Source of the DNA: Pantoea sp. GD03673
GTDB lineage: Bacteria; Pseudomonadota; Gammaproteobacteria; Enterobacterales; Enterobacteriaceae
DNA: 64,000 bases
Assembly: GCF_029844725.1 (NCBI RefSeq)
Contig: NZ_JAOCKJ010000004.1
Coordinates: 372,001 to 436,000, forward strand
Reading direction: 5' to 3'
Of the stretch, positions 29,321-38,004 are shown one piece after another (position 1 is the first letter of the stretch; every line of letters begins with the position of its first letter). A model generated the notes under the pieces. That model was given only the letters and a program-made list of their open reading frames with translations. It was not told the DNA's origin and did not search any database. The position numbers were made by a program, and so were the translations under genes.

Positions 29321-29407
29321 CTGAGATCCACACCGGTAAAAGTTGCCAGCCTGGCAGCAGTCGCTACTATCTGGAAATGAAATATTACTCTGTCAGGTAG
29401 TGGAAAA

Positions 29408-30268
29408 ATGAATCGTCAACCGATGTTCACCCCGCAGCAGTTGCTCAGCTTTGTGGCGGTGTGCGAAACCACCAGCTTTACCCGCGCCGCCGACAGGGTG
29501 CACCTGTCACAGTCCACCGTCAGCCAGCAGGTACGGCGACTGGAGGAGATGGTTGGTAAAGCATTGCTCATCCGCTCCTCACATCAGGTGCAGATCACCG
29601 AAGAGGGCGAAAAACTTTTAGGCTACGCCCGGCGGATCATTGCCCTGAATGGCGAAGCGCACGATGTGCTGAGCGATCAGTGGCGCGACGGCGTGCTGCG
29701 TCTTGGCGTGCCCGAAGATTTCGCCGCGCCCACAGCCGGTCTGCTGGCGCACTTCAGTCGCGACCATCCCCAGCTGCGGCTGGATGTGATGAGCGGAATG
29801 CAGGTGGAGCTGCGGCGTGCCTGGCAGCGTGAAGAGCTGGACATCATGCTGATTAAGCAGCCCTGGGGCGAGCGTCCGCTGGCGTCGCGTCCCGAACCGC
29901 TGCTGTGGCTCGACAGCGCAGAGTGGCCCTGCTTTGAGCAGACGCCGGTGCCGCTGGTCCTGTTTCCCCAGCAGGGGCTCTATCGCGACGAGGTGTGTCA
30001 GACGCTCGACGCGCTGGGCAGAAGCTGGCGCATTGGTTACAGCAGCGCCAGCCTGGTCGCGCTGGCCGCCGCCAGTGCCCAGGGACTGGGGCTGACGTTA
30101 CTGCCAGCCAGCTGTCGCCTGCCGCAACATCGGGTACTGGGTCCCGAACAGGGTCTGCCGGTGATTGATACCTTTGAACTGGCGCTGTTCTGCCGTCATC
30201 CACAGGATCCGCTGCAGCGTGAACTGGCGACGTCACTGGCGGCGTTCGGCCAGTTGCGCTGGCAGTGA
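29408..30268 (+). CDS. LysR family transcriptional regulator
   Basis: 286 residues. N-terminal helix-turn-helix (LLSFVAVCETTSFTRAADRVHLSQSTVSQQVRRLEE, about residues 11-48), linker, then a periplasmic-binding-like effector domain (GVLRLGVPEDFAAP, AAASAQGLGLTLLPASC). It faces away from the CynX-like transporter and precedes the amidohydrolase by about 90 bp, so it probably controls both. The effector is unknown. Confidence 0.92.
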   Translation: MNRQPMFTPQQLLSFVAVCETTSFTRAADRVHLSQSTVSQQVRRLEEMVGKALLIRSSHQVQITEEGEKLLGYARRIIALNGEAHDVLSDQWRDGVLRLGVPEDFAAPTAGLLAHFSRDHPQLRLDVMSGMQVELRRAWQREELDIMLIKQPWGERPLASRPEPLLWLDSAEWPCFEQTPVPLVLFPQQGLYRDEVCQTLDALGRSWRIGYSSASLVALAAASAQGLGLTLLPASCRLPQHRVLGPEQGLPVIDTFELALFCRHPQDPLQRELATSLAAFGQLRWQ

Positions 30269-30358
30269 GATATTGAATAGTGGTCAGTGGAAAATAACGC
30301 AGCAGGGGAAAGCAGCGTTTGTCAGATTAAGACATTGTTCACTTTGCAGGAGCCTCTG

Positions 30359-31747
30359 ATGCCCATTTCCTCTTCGCCGAGCCGCCGTGATTTCCTGGGC
30401 CAAAGCGTGCGCTGGACCGCCGCAGGCGGCTTGCTGGCCGCCGGTCTCGGTCAGTCCGGTGCCGCCACCCCCGCCTCTTTGCCCGCTATCGATGCCGATC
30501 GGCCCGCCGCCCTGCCCCGGCAGGATCACTACCTGCTGCGCAATGTGCGCCTGGAGGAGGGCTTTATCCGCGAGGATGAGGAGATTATCGCCACCCGGAC
30601 CGGACGTTACGACATCAGCGTGCGCGACGGTAAAATTGACCAGCTGACGCCCGCGGGCCAGGGGGAGAGCACGCTGCCGTCATGGGATGCGCAGGATGCC
30701 CTGCTGCTGCCCGCCACCCAGGACATGCACATCCATCTTGATAAAACCTTTTATGGCGGCCCGTGGCAGGCACCGCGTCCGCGTCAGGGTAAAACCATCA
30801 TGGATATGATTGCGCGCGAACAGGTACTGATCCCACAGCTGCTGCCGCACGCCCAGGCCCGCGCCGAAGGATTGATCGCCCTGCTTAACGCCAAAGGCAC
30901 AACCCGCGCACGCAGCCATTGCAATATCGATCCGGTCAGCGGCCTGAAAAGCCTGGAGCATTTGCAGGCGGCGTTAGCCCGTCATCCTGCCTTTTCGTGC
31001 GAGATCGTCGCCTTTCCCCAGCACGGCCTGCTGCACTCACAGGTCGACGGGCTGATGCGTGAGGCGATGCAGCTCGGCGTTAACTATGTCGGCGGACTGG
31101 ATCCGACCAATGTGGATGGCGCGATGGAAAAATCGCTGGATGCCATGTTTCAGATTGCGCTCGACTATCAGCGCGGCGTGGACATTCATCTGCATGAAAC
31201 CTCACCGGCGGGCGTGGCGGCAATTCAGTACATGATTGACACCGTGGCGACGCATCCGGCGCTGAAAGGCAAAGTGACGCTGAGCCACGGTTTTGCGCTG
31301 GCGACGCTGACTGGCAGTGCGCTGGACAAGATGATCGAAGGGCTTGCGGAGCAGCAGTTCAGCGTCGCCTCCACGCTCCCCATTGGTAAGCTCACCATGC
31401 CGATTCCCCAGCTACAGGCGGCGGGCATCAGGGTGATGACCGGCACCGACAGCGTCATCGATCACTGGTCCCCGTTTGGCACCGGCAGCATGCTGGAAAA
31501 AGCGAACCTTTATGCGCAGCTCTATCGCGGTTCAGATGAGTTTTCGCTGTCGCGGGCGCTGGGGATTGCCACAGGCGATCGGCTCCCGCTCTCGGCCCAG
31601 GGGGAGCGCCAGTGGCCAGCACCGGGGGATGACGCAAGCATGATGCTGGTGGCGGCGAGCTGCTCCGCCGAAGCCGTGGCACGCATGTCGCCCGTGGTGG
31701 CGACCTTCTCACAGGGTAAACCGGTGTTTGCGCTGGCCCCGGCCTGA
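30359..31747 (+). CDS. Tat-exported amidohydrolase (cytosine-deaminase-like)
   Basis: 462 residues. The N-terminus has a twin-arginine signal (PSRRDFLGQS, then a hydrophobic AAGGLLAAGLG stretch), so it should be folded in the cytoplasm and exported. Amidohydrolase metal ligands are seen: DMHIHLDKT (about residue 122), DIHLHETSP, LSHGFAL and GTDSVIDHW. The HIHLDKTF and HEHLHE-type pattern fits the cytosine deaminase / aminohydrolase branch. The start follows CAGGAGCCTCTG. It may process a ring or amide compound in the periplasm whose product is handled by the CynX-like carrier (inference). Confidence 0.85.
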   Translation: MPISSSPSRRDFLGQSVRWTAAGGLLAAGLGQSGAATPASLPAIDADRPAALPRQDHYLLRNVRLEEGFIREDEEIIATRTGRYDISVRDGKIDQLTPAGQGESTLPSWDAQDALLLPATQDMHIHLDKTFYGGPWQAPRPRQGKTIMDMIAREQVLIPQLLPHAQARAEGLIALLNAKGTTRARSHCNIDPVSGLKSLEHLQAALARHPAFSCEIVAFPQHGLLHSQVDGLMREAMQLGVNYVGGLDPTNVDGAMEKSLDAMFQIALDYQRGVDIHLHETSPAGVAAIQYMIDTVATHPALKGKVTLSHGFALATLTGSALDKMIEGLAEQQFSVASTLPIGKLTMPIPQLQAAGIRVMTGTDSVIDHWSPFGTGSMLEKANLYAQLYRGSDEFSLSRALGIATGDRLPLSAQGERQWPAPGDDASMMLVAASCSAEAVARMSPVVATFSQGKPVFALAPA

Positions 31748-31804
31748 AACCGCTGCGCTCTCACCTGCTCCCCGGACGCAACACACCCTGAGCGCCAGAA
31801 ACGA

Positions 31805-31829
31805 CAGAGCCTCCACAAGGGAGGCTCTG
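31805..31829. terminator. Hairpin between the amidohydrolase and DUF2767 genes
   Basis: A perfect 10-bp stem CAGAGCCTCC/GGAGGCTCTG with a 5-nt loop between convergent genes, followed by a short T-containing stretch. Confidence 0.65.
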
Positions 31830-31852
31830 CATTTACCTGAGCGGAGTGCGGG

Positions 31853-32071
31853 TTACGCGCTTTTGGCCCATTTATCATTCGACATAAGTTCCATTGCCAG
31901 CGCGTATAAGCGACGATCTTCCTGATCACAGGGCTCATCTTCCGCATAACACGCAATCATCGAAGCGATCTTATCTGCTGATAAGCTCTCTCCGTGAACA
32001 TGCAGTGTCAGTACGGCGCGGCCTACTATTTTAAGCACATTTTCATGTGGTCCCTGGATGCGATTACTCAA
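31853..32071 (-). CDS. Small FumD-like protein (probable DUF2767)
   Basis: 72 residues, soluble. The pattern NVLKIVGRAVLTLHVHGESLSADKIASMIACYAE...RRLYALAMELM resembles FumD/YdhZ (VVGKVVLEMRDLGQEPKHIVIAGVL...EKQAMETVINAL). The function of most members is unknown; FumD has been described as a small fumarase. Assignment is from pattern only. Confidence 0.5.
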   Translation of the reverse strand: MSNRIQGPHENVLKIVGRAVLTLHVHGESLSADKIASMIACYAEDEPCDQEDRRLYALAMELMSNDKWAKSA

Positions 32072-32484
32072 TGCAAATACCCTCTACCGGTCGTTGTACC
32101 AGGAATATGGCGCGCTAAATATAAAGCAATTAGCTCAGGATTTTTATCGGCACAGAGAGCGATATTTTTTAATGATTAATTCTATTACTGGAGTAATTAT
32201 TAAGGAATCATCTGATTAACAATGAAATTAATTTTTAAAAACGACAACTTATAAAATAATGACTGGTATTGATAAGTTATCACTTTGAAATGAAAACCTT
32301 TACACCTCACCGAACGATTAAAAAAAACCACCTTTTTCCGGCAAAGTTCAGTTTATTCCTAAGCGTACCGGCAGATATAGTTTCATTCCGCTAACCATCG
32401 AGGTTCCCGTTGCTGTCAGGCGTGCTTTCTGCCAGACTTGCCCCGCAATAATGCCCGACACTTTCAGCCTCAGAGGCCGCGCCC
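32072..32484. other. A/T-rich intergenic region upstream of dbpA
   Basis: About 410 bp, markedly A/T-rich between 32150 and 32340, then normal composition. It holds the promoters for the divergent FumD-like gene and dbpA. No convincing gene or RNA was found by eye. Confidence 0.5.
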
Positions 32485-33867
32485 GTGACCGCTTTTTCTA
32501 CCCTCAATTCGCTTCCCGACAGCCAGCTCGATAACCTGCGCGAGATGGGTTACACCAGCATGACGCCCGTTCAGGCCGCTACGCTGCCCGCCATTCTGCA
32601 GGGACGCGACGTGCGCGCGCAGGCAAAAACCGGCAGCGGTAAAACGGCTGCCTTCGGTATTGGTTTACTGCACCATATCGACAGCACCCGCTTTCAGACT
32701 CAGGCACTGATCCTCTGTCCGACGCGTGAACTGGCGGATCAGGTAGGCAACGTGCTGCGCCAGCTGGCGCGCTTCACCCGCAACATCAAAGTCCTTACCC
32801 TGTGTGGCGGGCAGCCGATGAGCGCACAGCGTGATTCCCTGGTGCATCCTCCGCATATCGTGGTCGGCACGCCGGGTCGTATCCTCGATCACATCAATCG
32901 CGAAAACCTCAGGCTGGACCAGCTCAACATGCTGGTACTGGATGAGGCAGATCGGATGCTGGAGATGGGTTTCCTCAATGATATGGAAACGATCATTGAC
33001 GCAACGCCAGCCTCACGCCAGACGCTGCTCTTTTCCGCCACCTGGCCCGACGGCATCACCGCCATCAGCACGCGTTTTCAGCGTGATGCGCTGAGCGTCG
33101 TCACTGAAGATGTCAGCGAACTGCCCTCAATCGACCAGCAATTCTTTGAAGCCAGCCACAATGAAAAACTGGGTCTGCTGATAGCCCTGCTCAGCGATCG
33201 TCAGCCCGCATCCTGTGTGGTGTTCTGCAACACCAAACGTGAATGTGATGACGTCGCCGCCGCACTAAACGCACGCGATATCAGCGCCCTGCCCCTGCAC
33301 GGTGACCTGGAGCAGCGCGATCGCGAACGCGTGCTGATCCGCTTTGCAAACGGCAGCGGTCGCGTACTGGTCGCCACTGATGTCGCCGCACGCGGACTCG
33401 ACATCAAATCGCTGGCAATGGTCGTTAACTATCAGCTCGCCTGGGATCCTGAAGTCCACCTCCACCGCATCGGTCGTACCGCACGCGCAGGCGAGCATGG
33501 CGTTGCGGTCAGCCTGGTGGCTGCCGATGAGATGGCGCGTGCGCATGCACTGGAAGATTTCCTGCAGCAGAAGCTGCCGTGGGTCTCTGCCAGCACGCTA
33601 AAAAAGGGCAGCAGCAAGCCTCTGCCTGCCGCCATGATGACGTTGTGCATTGATGGTGGCCGTAAAGCCAAGATACGTCCGGGCGATATTCTGGGTGCGC
33701 TGACCGGTGAAGCGGGGTATCGCGCCGATCAGATCGGCAAAATTGTCCTGACGCCGACCCATGCCTACGTGGCAATTGAGGCAAATCAGGCCAAAGCGGC
33801 GCTGGTCAAACTCAAGCAGGGAAAAATCAAAGGCAAAACCTGCCGGGCGATTCTGCTGAAAGACTGA
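32485..33867 (+). CDS. dbpA: ATP-dependent RNA helicase DbpA
   Basis: 460 residues from a GTG start, colinear with E. coli DbpA (MTAFSTLNSLPDSQLDNLREMGY). Helicase motifs are complete: Q motif, AKTGSGKT, PTRELADQ, TPGR, LDEADRM, SAT, then domain 2 with ATDVAARGLD and HRIGRTARAG. The C-terminal RNA-binding domain (TLCIDGGRKAKIRPGDILGALTGEAG...GKIKGKTCRAILLK) recognises hairpin 92 of 23S rRNA, so it acts in late 50S assembly. Confidence 0.96.
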   Translation: MTAFSTLNSLPDSQLDNLREMGYTSMTPVQAATLPAILQGRDVRAQAKTGSGKTAAFGIGLLHHIDSTRFQTQALILCPTRELADQVGNVLRQLARFTRNIKVLTLCGGQPMSAQRDSLVHPPHIVVGTPGRILDHINRENLRLDQLNMLVLDEADRMLEMGFLNDMETIIDATPASRQTLLFSATWPDGITAISTRFQRDALSVVTEDVSELPSIDQQFFEASHNEKLGLLIALLSDRQPASCVVFCNTKRECDDVAAALNARDISALPLHGDLEQRDRERVLIRFANGSGRVLVATDVAARGLDIKSLAMVVNYQLAWDPEVHLHRIGRTARAGEHGVAVSLVAADEMARAHALEDFLQQKLPWVSASTLKKGSSKPLPAAMMTLCIDGGRKAKIRPGDILGALTGEAGYRADQIGKIVLTPTHAYVAIEANQAKAALVKLKQGKIKGKTCRAILLKD

Positions 33868-33874
33868 ATGAAAA

Positions 33875-33898
33875 CGGGCGAGGTCATTACCTCGCCCG
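33875..33898. terminator. Terminator between dbpA and the YgiW-like gene
   Basis: CGGGCGAGGT-CATT-ACCTCGCCCG, a perfect 10-bp stem, serving two convergent genes. Confidence 0.85.
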
Positions 33899-33903
33899 CT
33901 TTG

Positions 33904-34296
33904 TTACGGCTCTTCGATGCGTGTCACATGCAGCGTGGTTTTATCCCCTTTGCCCTGTACCTTACCGCTGACGCGCACTTTGTCTTCTGCGGTGTAGGTT
34001 TTACCATCAAAGGTCTTCTTCGCGGCGATAATTGGTAACGTACCGGTGTTATCGCGGAACTGATACCGCTCTCCCTGCTCTTTCTTCACGATGTAACCTT
34101 CCAGCGTCACATAACCGCCCTGACGGAAATCGCGGATCTGATCGATGTGGGTCTGCCCGGTATCTTCTGAGCCTTTATAGCCCGCATCCTGCTTATGCTG
34201 CGGCGGTGGCGTATCGCCCGCTTTGAATCCACCCTCTTCAGCCGACACGCCTGCGCTCATCATCACCAGCAACGACGCTAAAATCACTTTTCTCAT
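33904..34296 (-). CDS. YgiW/YdeI-family OB-fold stress protein
   Basis: 130 residues with signal peptide (MRKVILASLLVMMSAGVSA) and a BOF (bacterial OB-fold) domain: QGGYVTLEGYIVKKEQGERYQFRDNTGTLPIIAAKKTFDGKTYTAEDKVRVSGKVQGKGDKTTLHVTRIE. Such periplasmic proteins are linked to peroxide, cadmium and acid tolerance. AAAGGAGTGTGAA precedes the start. Confidence 0.88.
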   Translation of the reverse strand: MRKVILASLLVMMSAGVSAEEGGFKAGDTPPPQHKQDAGYKGSEDTGQTHIDQIRDFRQGGYVTLEGYIVKKEQGERYQFRDNTGTLPIIAAKKTFDGKTYTAEDKVRVSGKVQGKGDKTTLHVTRIEEP

Positions 34297-34391
34297 TTCA
34301 CACTCCTTTATTGGAAAGGTGTCCATGTTGAACCTTCAGGATTAAGCCTGGCACAATAATCGGAGTTCGTTTTATTTCGCCCTTCTCTTCT

Positions 34392-34418
34392 CACCTTTTT
34401 CCATTTGCTGCCGATAAC
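34392..34418 (+). promoter_or_regulatory. Sigma-28 promoter of cheV
   Basis: TCACCTTT, 11 nt, GCCGATAA: perfect -10 element, moderate -35 (5 of 8), exact spacing, 45 nt before the cheV start. Confidence 0.75.
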
Positions 34419-34463
34419 CTGTTCACACCCTATTTCACCAGCTGCGTTAATGCAGAGGCAACC

Positions 34464-35426
34464 ATGGATAATTTTCAAAAAGAGATCGATGAAAGAGCGA
34501 ACCTCGCGTTATCAAACAAGTTTGAGCTGCTGCTGTTTCGCTTAGGTTCCGATCAGCTGAAAGGCAAGTCTGAACTGTTTGGCATTAACGTCTTCAAGCT
34601 GCGTGAAATTGTGCCGATGCCGACCATCACCAAAGCCGCAGGCATGCGTTCGCCGCTGCTGGGTATGGCGAGTATTCGTGGCCAGTTTATTCCGGTGATC
34701 GACCTGCCTGCGGTAGCGGGCTGCGTGCCGGAAACCGGTCTTAACCTGCTGCTGGTAACCGAGTATGCACGTAACACCCAGGCGTTTGCCGTGGAGTCAG
34801 TAGAGAACATCGTGCGTCTCGACTGGAGCCAGGTGCACACCGCTGAAGCCGGTATCGGCGGCCGCAATATTACCAGCATCGCCTGCCTGGACAGTGACAA
34901 GCAAAGCAACGAGCTGGCGATGGTGCTGGACGTTGAGCAGATTCTGTATGACATCATCCCGTCCGTGCGCGGCGTTGAACCGGAAGCGGCCAGACCGCGT
35001 GCCTTCAACTATCGCCCCGGTGCGGTGGCAATTGTCGCAGAAGATTCCAAAGTGGCGCGTCAGCTGCTGGAGCAGGGCCTGAAGAGCATGGGCATCCCGG
35101 CGCTGATGTTCAATACCGGTCTGGAAGCCTGGGAAAAACTCAAGCTCATGAGCCAGGAAGCCCAGTCTGCGGGCGAGTCGATTCACGACAAAATTGCGCT
35201 GGTCCTGACCGATCTGGAGATGCCAGAGATGGATGGCTTTACGCTGACCCGCAACATCAAACGCGATCCGGTACTTAAGGTTCTGCCGGTCGTGATTCAC
35301 TCCTCACTCTCTGGCAGCGCCAACGAAGATCATGTGCGCAAAGTCGGTGCCGACGGTTATGTGGCGAAGTTTGAATTGAATGAGCTGTCAGACGTGATTT
35401 TCAACGTCCTTGACGCTGCCCGCTAA
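34464..35426 (+). CDS. cheV: Chemotaxis coupling protein CheV
   Basis: 320 residues: CheW-like coupling domain (about 15-160; FRLGSDQLKGKSELFGINVFKLREIV, SIRGQFIPVIDLP) and a response-regulator domain (about 185-310; VAEDSKVARQLLEQ, phospho-acceptor Asp in LVLTDLEMPEMDGF, PVVIHSSLSG, VAKF). CheV couples receptors to CheA and is phosphorylated for adaptation. The promoter is sigma-28 type. It is separated from the main chemotaxis operon. Confidence 0.94.
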   Translation: MDNFQKEIDERANLALSNKFELLLFRLGSDQLKGKSELFGINVFKLREIVPMPTITKAAGMRSPLLGMASIRGQFIPVIDLPAVAGCVPETGLNLLLVTEYARNTQAFAVESVENIVRLDWSQVHTAEAGIGGRNITSIACLDSDKQSNELAMVLDVEQILYDIIPSVRGVEPEAARPRAFNYRPGAVAIVAEDSKVARQLLEQGLKSMGIPALMFNTGLEAWEKLKLMSQEAQSAGESIHDKIALVLTDLEMPEMDGFTLTRNIKRDPVLKVLPVVIHSSLSGSANEDHVRKVGADGYVAKFELNELSDVIFNVLDAAR

Positions 35427-35504
35427 ACGAATCCGGGCCGCTAAGAATGCCCGGCGCGCTTTCACTTCAGCCAGCGGAATGGCTGATCTGATCAGGAACT
35501 GACT

Positions 35505-35654
35505 ATGCACATTGAAACATTACCCGTTACCCCGGCACCGGCTGCGCCTTCACCGCAGAAGGTGCTGCGTGGCCGTTTACGCCAGCTGGCCTGGATTACC
35601 GCCGTCACCTTAAGTCTTGCATTCTGGGCCGGTCTCTATTTCTTAATTTTCTGA
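35505..35654 (+). CDS. Small membrane protein, possibly YmiA-like
   Basis: 49 residues: a Pro/Ala-rich, positively charged N-terminal part (MHIETLPVTPAPAAPSPQKVLRGRLRQ) and one helix (LAWITAVTLSLAFWAGLYFLIF). The end resembles YmiA-type proteins (KAWLAVFLGSALFWVV...). It lies between cheV and a strong terminator, so it is probably cotranscribed with cheV. Confidence 0.6.
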   Translation: MHIETLPVTPAPAAPSPQKVLRGRLRQLAWITAVTLSLAFWAGLYFLIF

Positions 35655-35677
35655 ATCCATTCATGTTTGTCTGGATC

Positions 35678-35705
35678 GGGCCGTCAGCATTCCTGCTGAC
35701 GGCCC
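35678..35705 (+). terminator. Terminator of the cheV transcript
   Basis: A perfect 12-bp stem GGGCCGTCAGCA/TGCTGACGGCCC with loop TTCC, followed by T9: a textbook rho-independent terminator. Confidence 0.95.
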
Positions 35706-35802
35706 TTTTTTTTACCTGAATTTCCCTTCTGTCTATTTGTTAACCTTTCCTGATGTTTTTCCGTGACTATTTATTCACGCACCGTTATTACTTAAAAATT
35801 AT

Positions 35803-35829
35803 TAAAGGTACATCTTATTGCTCCGATAA
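35803..35829 (+). promoter_or_regulatory. Sigma-28 promoter of the chemoreceptor gene
   Basis: TAAAGGTA, 11 nt, TCCGATAA: 13 of 16 consensus positions with exact spacing, about 125 nt before the start at 35956. Confidence 0.8.
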
Positions 35830-35955
35830 CTGTATGCGCGAGATTACCTTTTTGCCTGCGGCTGTGACCACAGACATCAGCAAGGCACTACGCACAACAG
35901 CAGAGAACCTGATTGGTGCTAACAAATTGATTAATAATAAAACGGGGAGGAGAAC

Positions 35956-37533
35956 ATGTTCAGTATCAGGAATATGAAGGTGGGAATGCGGCTCGCAGCA
36001 GCCTTCGGTATTATCGTGACGTTACTGATAGTGATTGGCGTAACATCCATTACCAGAATTAACAGTATTAATACCGCGATCTCATCGATCATTGACGATC
36101 GCTATGTGAAAGTACGACTGGCATTTGATGTGCGCGATGGCGTCAACGATCAGATCAAATACCTGCGCGGCATGGTGATCGACACAACACGCCCCGACAT
36201 GAATGCGAAGCGTTACAGTCAGCTGGATGAAGCCACACAACGCACCAACATCGCCATGAAAAAGATTGAGGATATTCAGGTCACGCCGATTGGTAAGAAA
36301 AAGATTGCCGGTCTGCTGGCCTCCTCTCAGGCCTTTGAGAAAGTTAAAGCGGAACTGATCGCCCTGGTTAAAGCCGGGGATTTTGATGCGGCCAGCACTT
36401 ATGTGCTGAAATCGATGACCGCTACGCAGAATAAGTTTCTTCAGGATGCCGTGAATTTTGCCAACTCACAGGACTCACAGCTTCGCAGTGAAGGCCAGGG
36501 CATTGTGGAAAATGGTCAGTCAGCTATCACCATCACGCTGATTTTCGCCGCACTGGCGATTCTGGCCTCGATTATGCTGGGCTACTTCCTGACCCGCTCT
36601 ATTGTGCGTCCACTGGTTACGGCTGTTGACGTCGCTGAACGCGTTGCTGCTGGCGATCTGAGTTCACAGATTCAGGTAACCTCACGTGATGAAACTGGCG
36701 TCCTGATGCAGGCGCTGCAGCGCATGAACGATAACCTGCTGTCGATTGTAACCGAAGTGCGTACCGGCTCCGACACCATCGCGGTGGCTTCGAATCAAAT
36801 CTCCAGCGGCAATCTTGATCTTTCAACCCGCACCGAACAGCAGGCCAGCTCGCTGGAAGAGACCGCCTCTGCCATGGAGCAGATGACATCAACCGTTAAA
36901 CACAACGCCGATAATGCGCGTGAAGCCAATCACCTGGTTTCAACCACTTCCAGCGTAGCACGTGAAGGTGGCGTGGTGATGGAGAAGGTCATCGAGAAAA
37001 TGGAAGCGATCGCCCTCTCCTCACGCAAGATTGTCGACATCATCAGCGTCATCGACTCCATTGCCTTCCAGACCAATATTCTGTCCCTGAACGCAGCGGT
37101 TGAAGCGGCACGTGCGGGTGAACAGGGTCGTGGCTTTGCGGTGGTCGCGAGCGAGGTGCGTAATCTGGCGCAGCGCTCAGCCTCCGCAGCCAAAGAGATT
37201 AAGGTGCTGATTGAAGATTCTGTCGCTAAAGTCGATGAGGGCAGCAAACTGGTAACACATGCCGGTTCAACCATCGGTGAAGTGGTGAACAGCGTGCAGA
37301 GCGTGGCGAATATCATGAGCGAAATCACCATTGCCAGCAGTGAGCAGAGCAGTGGCATCCATGAAATCAACCAGGCAATTACCCAGATGGAAGCGGTAAC
37401 GCAGCAGAACGCCGCGCTGGTTCAGGAAGCGTCAGCTGCCTCACAAGCGCTGCAGGATCAGGCTGAACGTATGGCACAGGCAATGAGCGTGTTCAATACC
37501 GGCAAGCTTTCACTGCAACCCGTCCTGCGCTAA
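35956..37533 (+). CDS. Methyl-accepting chemotaxis protein
   Basis: 525 residues. Helix 1 (about 10-32), periplasmic four-helix-bundle ligand domain, helix 2 (about 190-212), HAMP, then the signalling hairpin whose tip GRGFAVVASEVRNLAQRSASAAKEI is at about 390-410. Ligand not predictable. It lacks the C-terminal NWETF-type CheR tether, so it may depend on major receptors for adaptation. GGAGGAGAAC precedes the ATG. Confidence 0.94.
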   Translation: MFSIRNMKVGMRLAAAFGIIVTLLIVIGVTSITRINSINTAISSIIDDRYVKVRLAFDVRDGVNDQIKYLRGMVIDTTRPDMNAKRYSQLDEATQRTNIAMKKIEDIQVTPIGKKKIAGLLASSQAFEKVKAELIALVKAGDFDAASTYVLKSMTATQNKFLQDAVNFANSQDSQLRSEGQGIVENGQSAITITLIFAALAILASIMLGYFLTRSIVRPLVTAVDVAERVAAGDLSSQIQVTSRDETGVLMQALQRMNDNLLSIVTEVRTGSDTIAVASNQISSGNLDLSTRTEQQASSLEETASAMEQMTSTVKHNADNAREANHLVSTTSSVAREGGVVMEKVIEKMEAIALSSRKIVDIISVIDSIAFQTNILSLNAAVEAARAGEQGRGFAVVASEVRNLAQRSASAAKEIKVLIEDSVAKVDEGSKLVTHAGSTIGEVVNSVQSVANIMSEITIASSEQSSGIHEINQAITQMEAVTQQNAALVQEASAASQALQDQAERMAQAMSVFNTGKLSLQPVLR

Positions 37534-37546
37534 TCCCCTGTAAATG

Positions 37547-37562
37547 GCCCGCTCCGGCGGGC
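37547..37562 (+). terminator. Terminator of the chemoreceptor gene
   Basis: GCCCGC TCCG GCGGGC followed by T8, 14 nt after the stop. Confidence 0.92.
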
Positions 37563-37658
37563 TTTTTTTTGCGTGATAAAAGCCCGCAAAGCGATGACAG
37601 GCCGCTCGCCATGTGAGTGACACAAGAAAACAAAGGTAAACCGGCTGGTAGGGGAAGG

Positions 37659-37742
37659 GGTTGGAGGCTGAAGGTTGAAGGTTGGAGGCTGGAGGCTGGA
37701 GGCTGGAGTTTGAAGATTGGCGTTTAGAGGTTGAGCGCTGAA
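37659..37742. repeat. Heptanucleotide tandem repeat, 12 units
   Basis: Twelve consecutive 7-bp units of the form GGYTGRA. Units 5-7 are identical (GGCTGGA); units 1-4 differ by one or two bases, and units 8-12 are decayed (GTTTGAA, GATTGGC, GTTTAGA, GGTTGAG, CGCTGAA). It fills the space between two terminators and codes for nothing obvious. The pure core with degenerate flank suggests slippage. Confidence 0.85.
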
Positions 37743-37764
37743 CATGGAAAACGCATAAACAAAA

Positions 37765-37785
37765 AAGGCCGCCAGAGGCAGCCTT
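37765..37785 (-). terminator. Terminator of the cold-shock operon
   Basis: AAGGCCGCC-AGA-GGCAGCCTT (one mismatch) with a T-run on the minus strand, about 46 nt past the zinc-ribbon gene. Confidence 0.8.
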
Positions 37786-37830
37786 TTATTACTGTAAATG
37801 CAACAACGCCATATAGCTCACTAGCCGTTA

Positions 37831-37995
37831 TCAGAGCGCGCGAAGCTGGCTCTGAATTGCACTCCTCGCCGTGTTCACCTGAACAACGACAGATTTGCAG
37901 AAAATGCATTTCGCTCCATGCGGGTTGGCTCTTGTAACATCAAAATGTGATGTACGAAACTGTGAGCCATTACAGTGAGGACATTTAAAAGTAAT
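37831..37995 (-). CDS. YmcF/YnfQ-type zinc-ribbon small protein with non-AUG start
   Basis: 54 residues read from an ATT at 37995: ITFKCPHCNGSQFRTSHFDV, then TRANPHGAKCIFCKS. It closely matches E. coli YnfQ/YmcF (FRCPCCHGSQYRTSAFDVTERNPLGAKCIFCKS), including four zinc cysteines CPHC and CIFC. The ribosome site AAGGA overlaps the TAA of the upstream cold-shock gene (TAAGGACTGAAAATT), and there is no ATG or GTG in position. The two genes are one unit, as in E. coli where these proteins accompany csp genes. Standard gene finders will miss it. Confidence 0.85.
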   Translation of the reverse strand: MTFKCPHCNGSQFRTSHFDVTRANPHGAKCIFCKSVVVQVNTARSAIQSQLRAL

Positions 37996-38004
37996 TTTCA
38001 GTCC

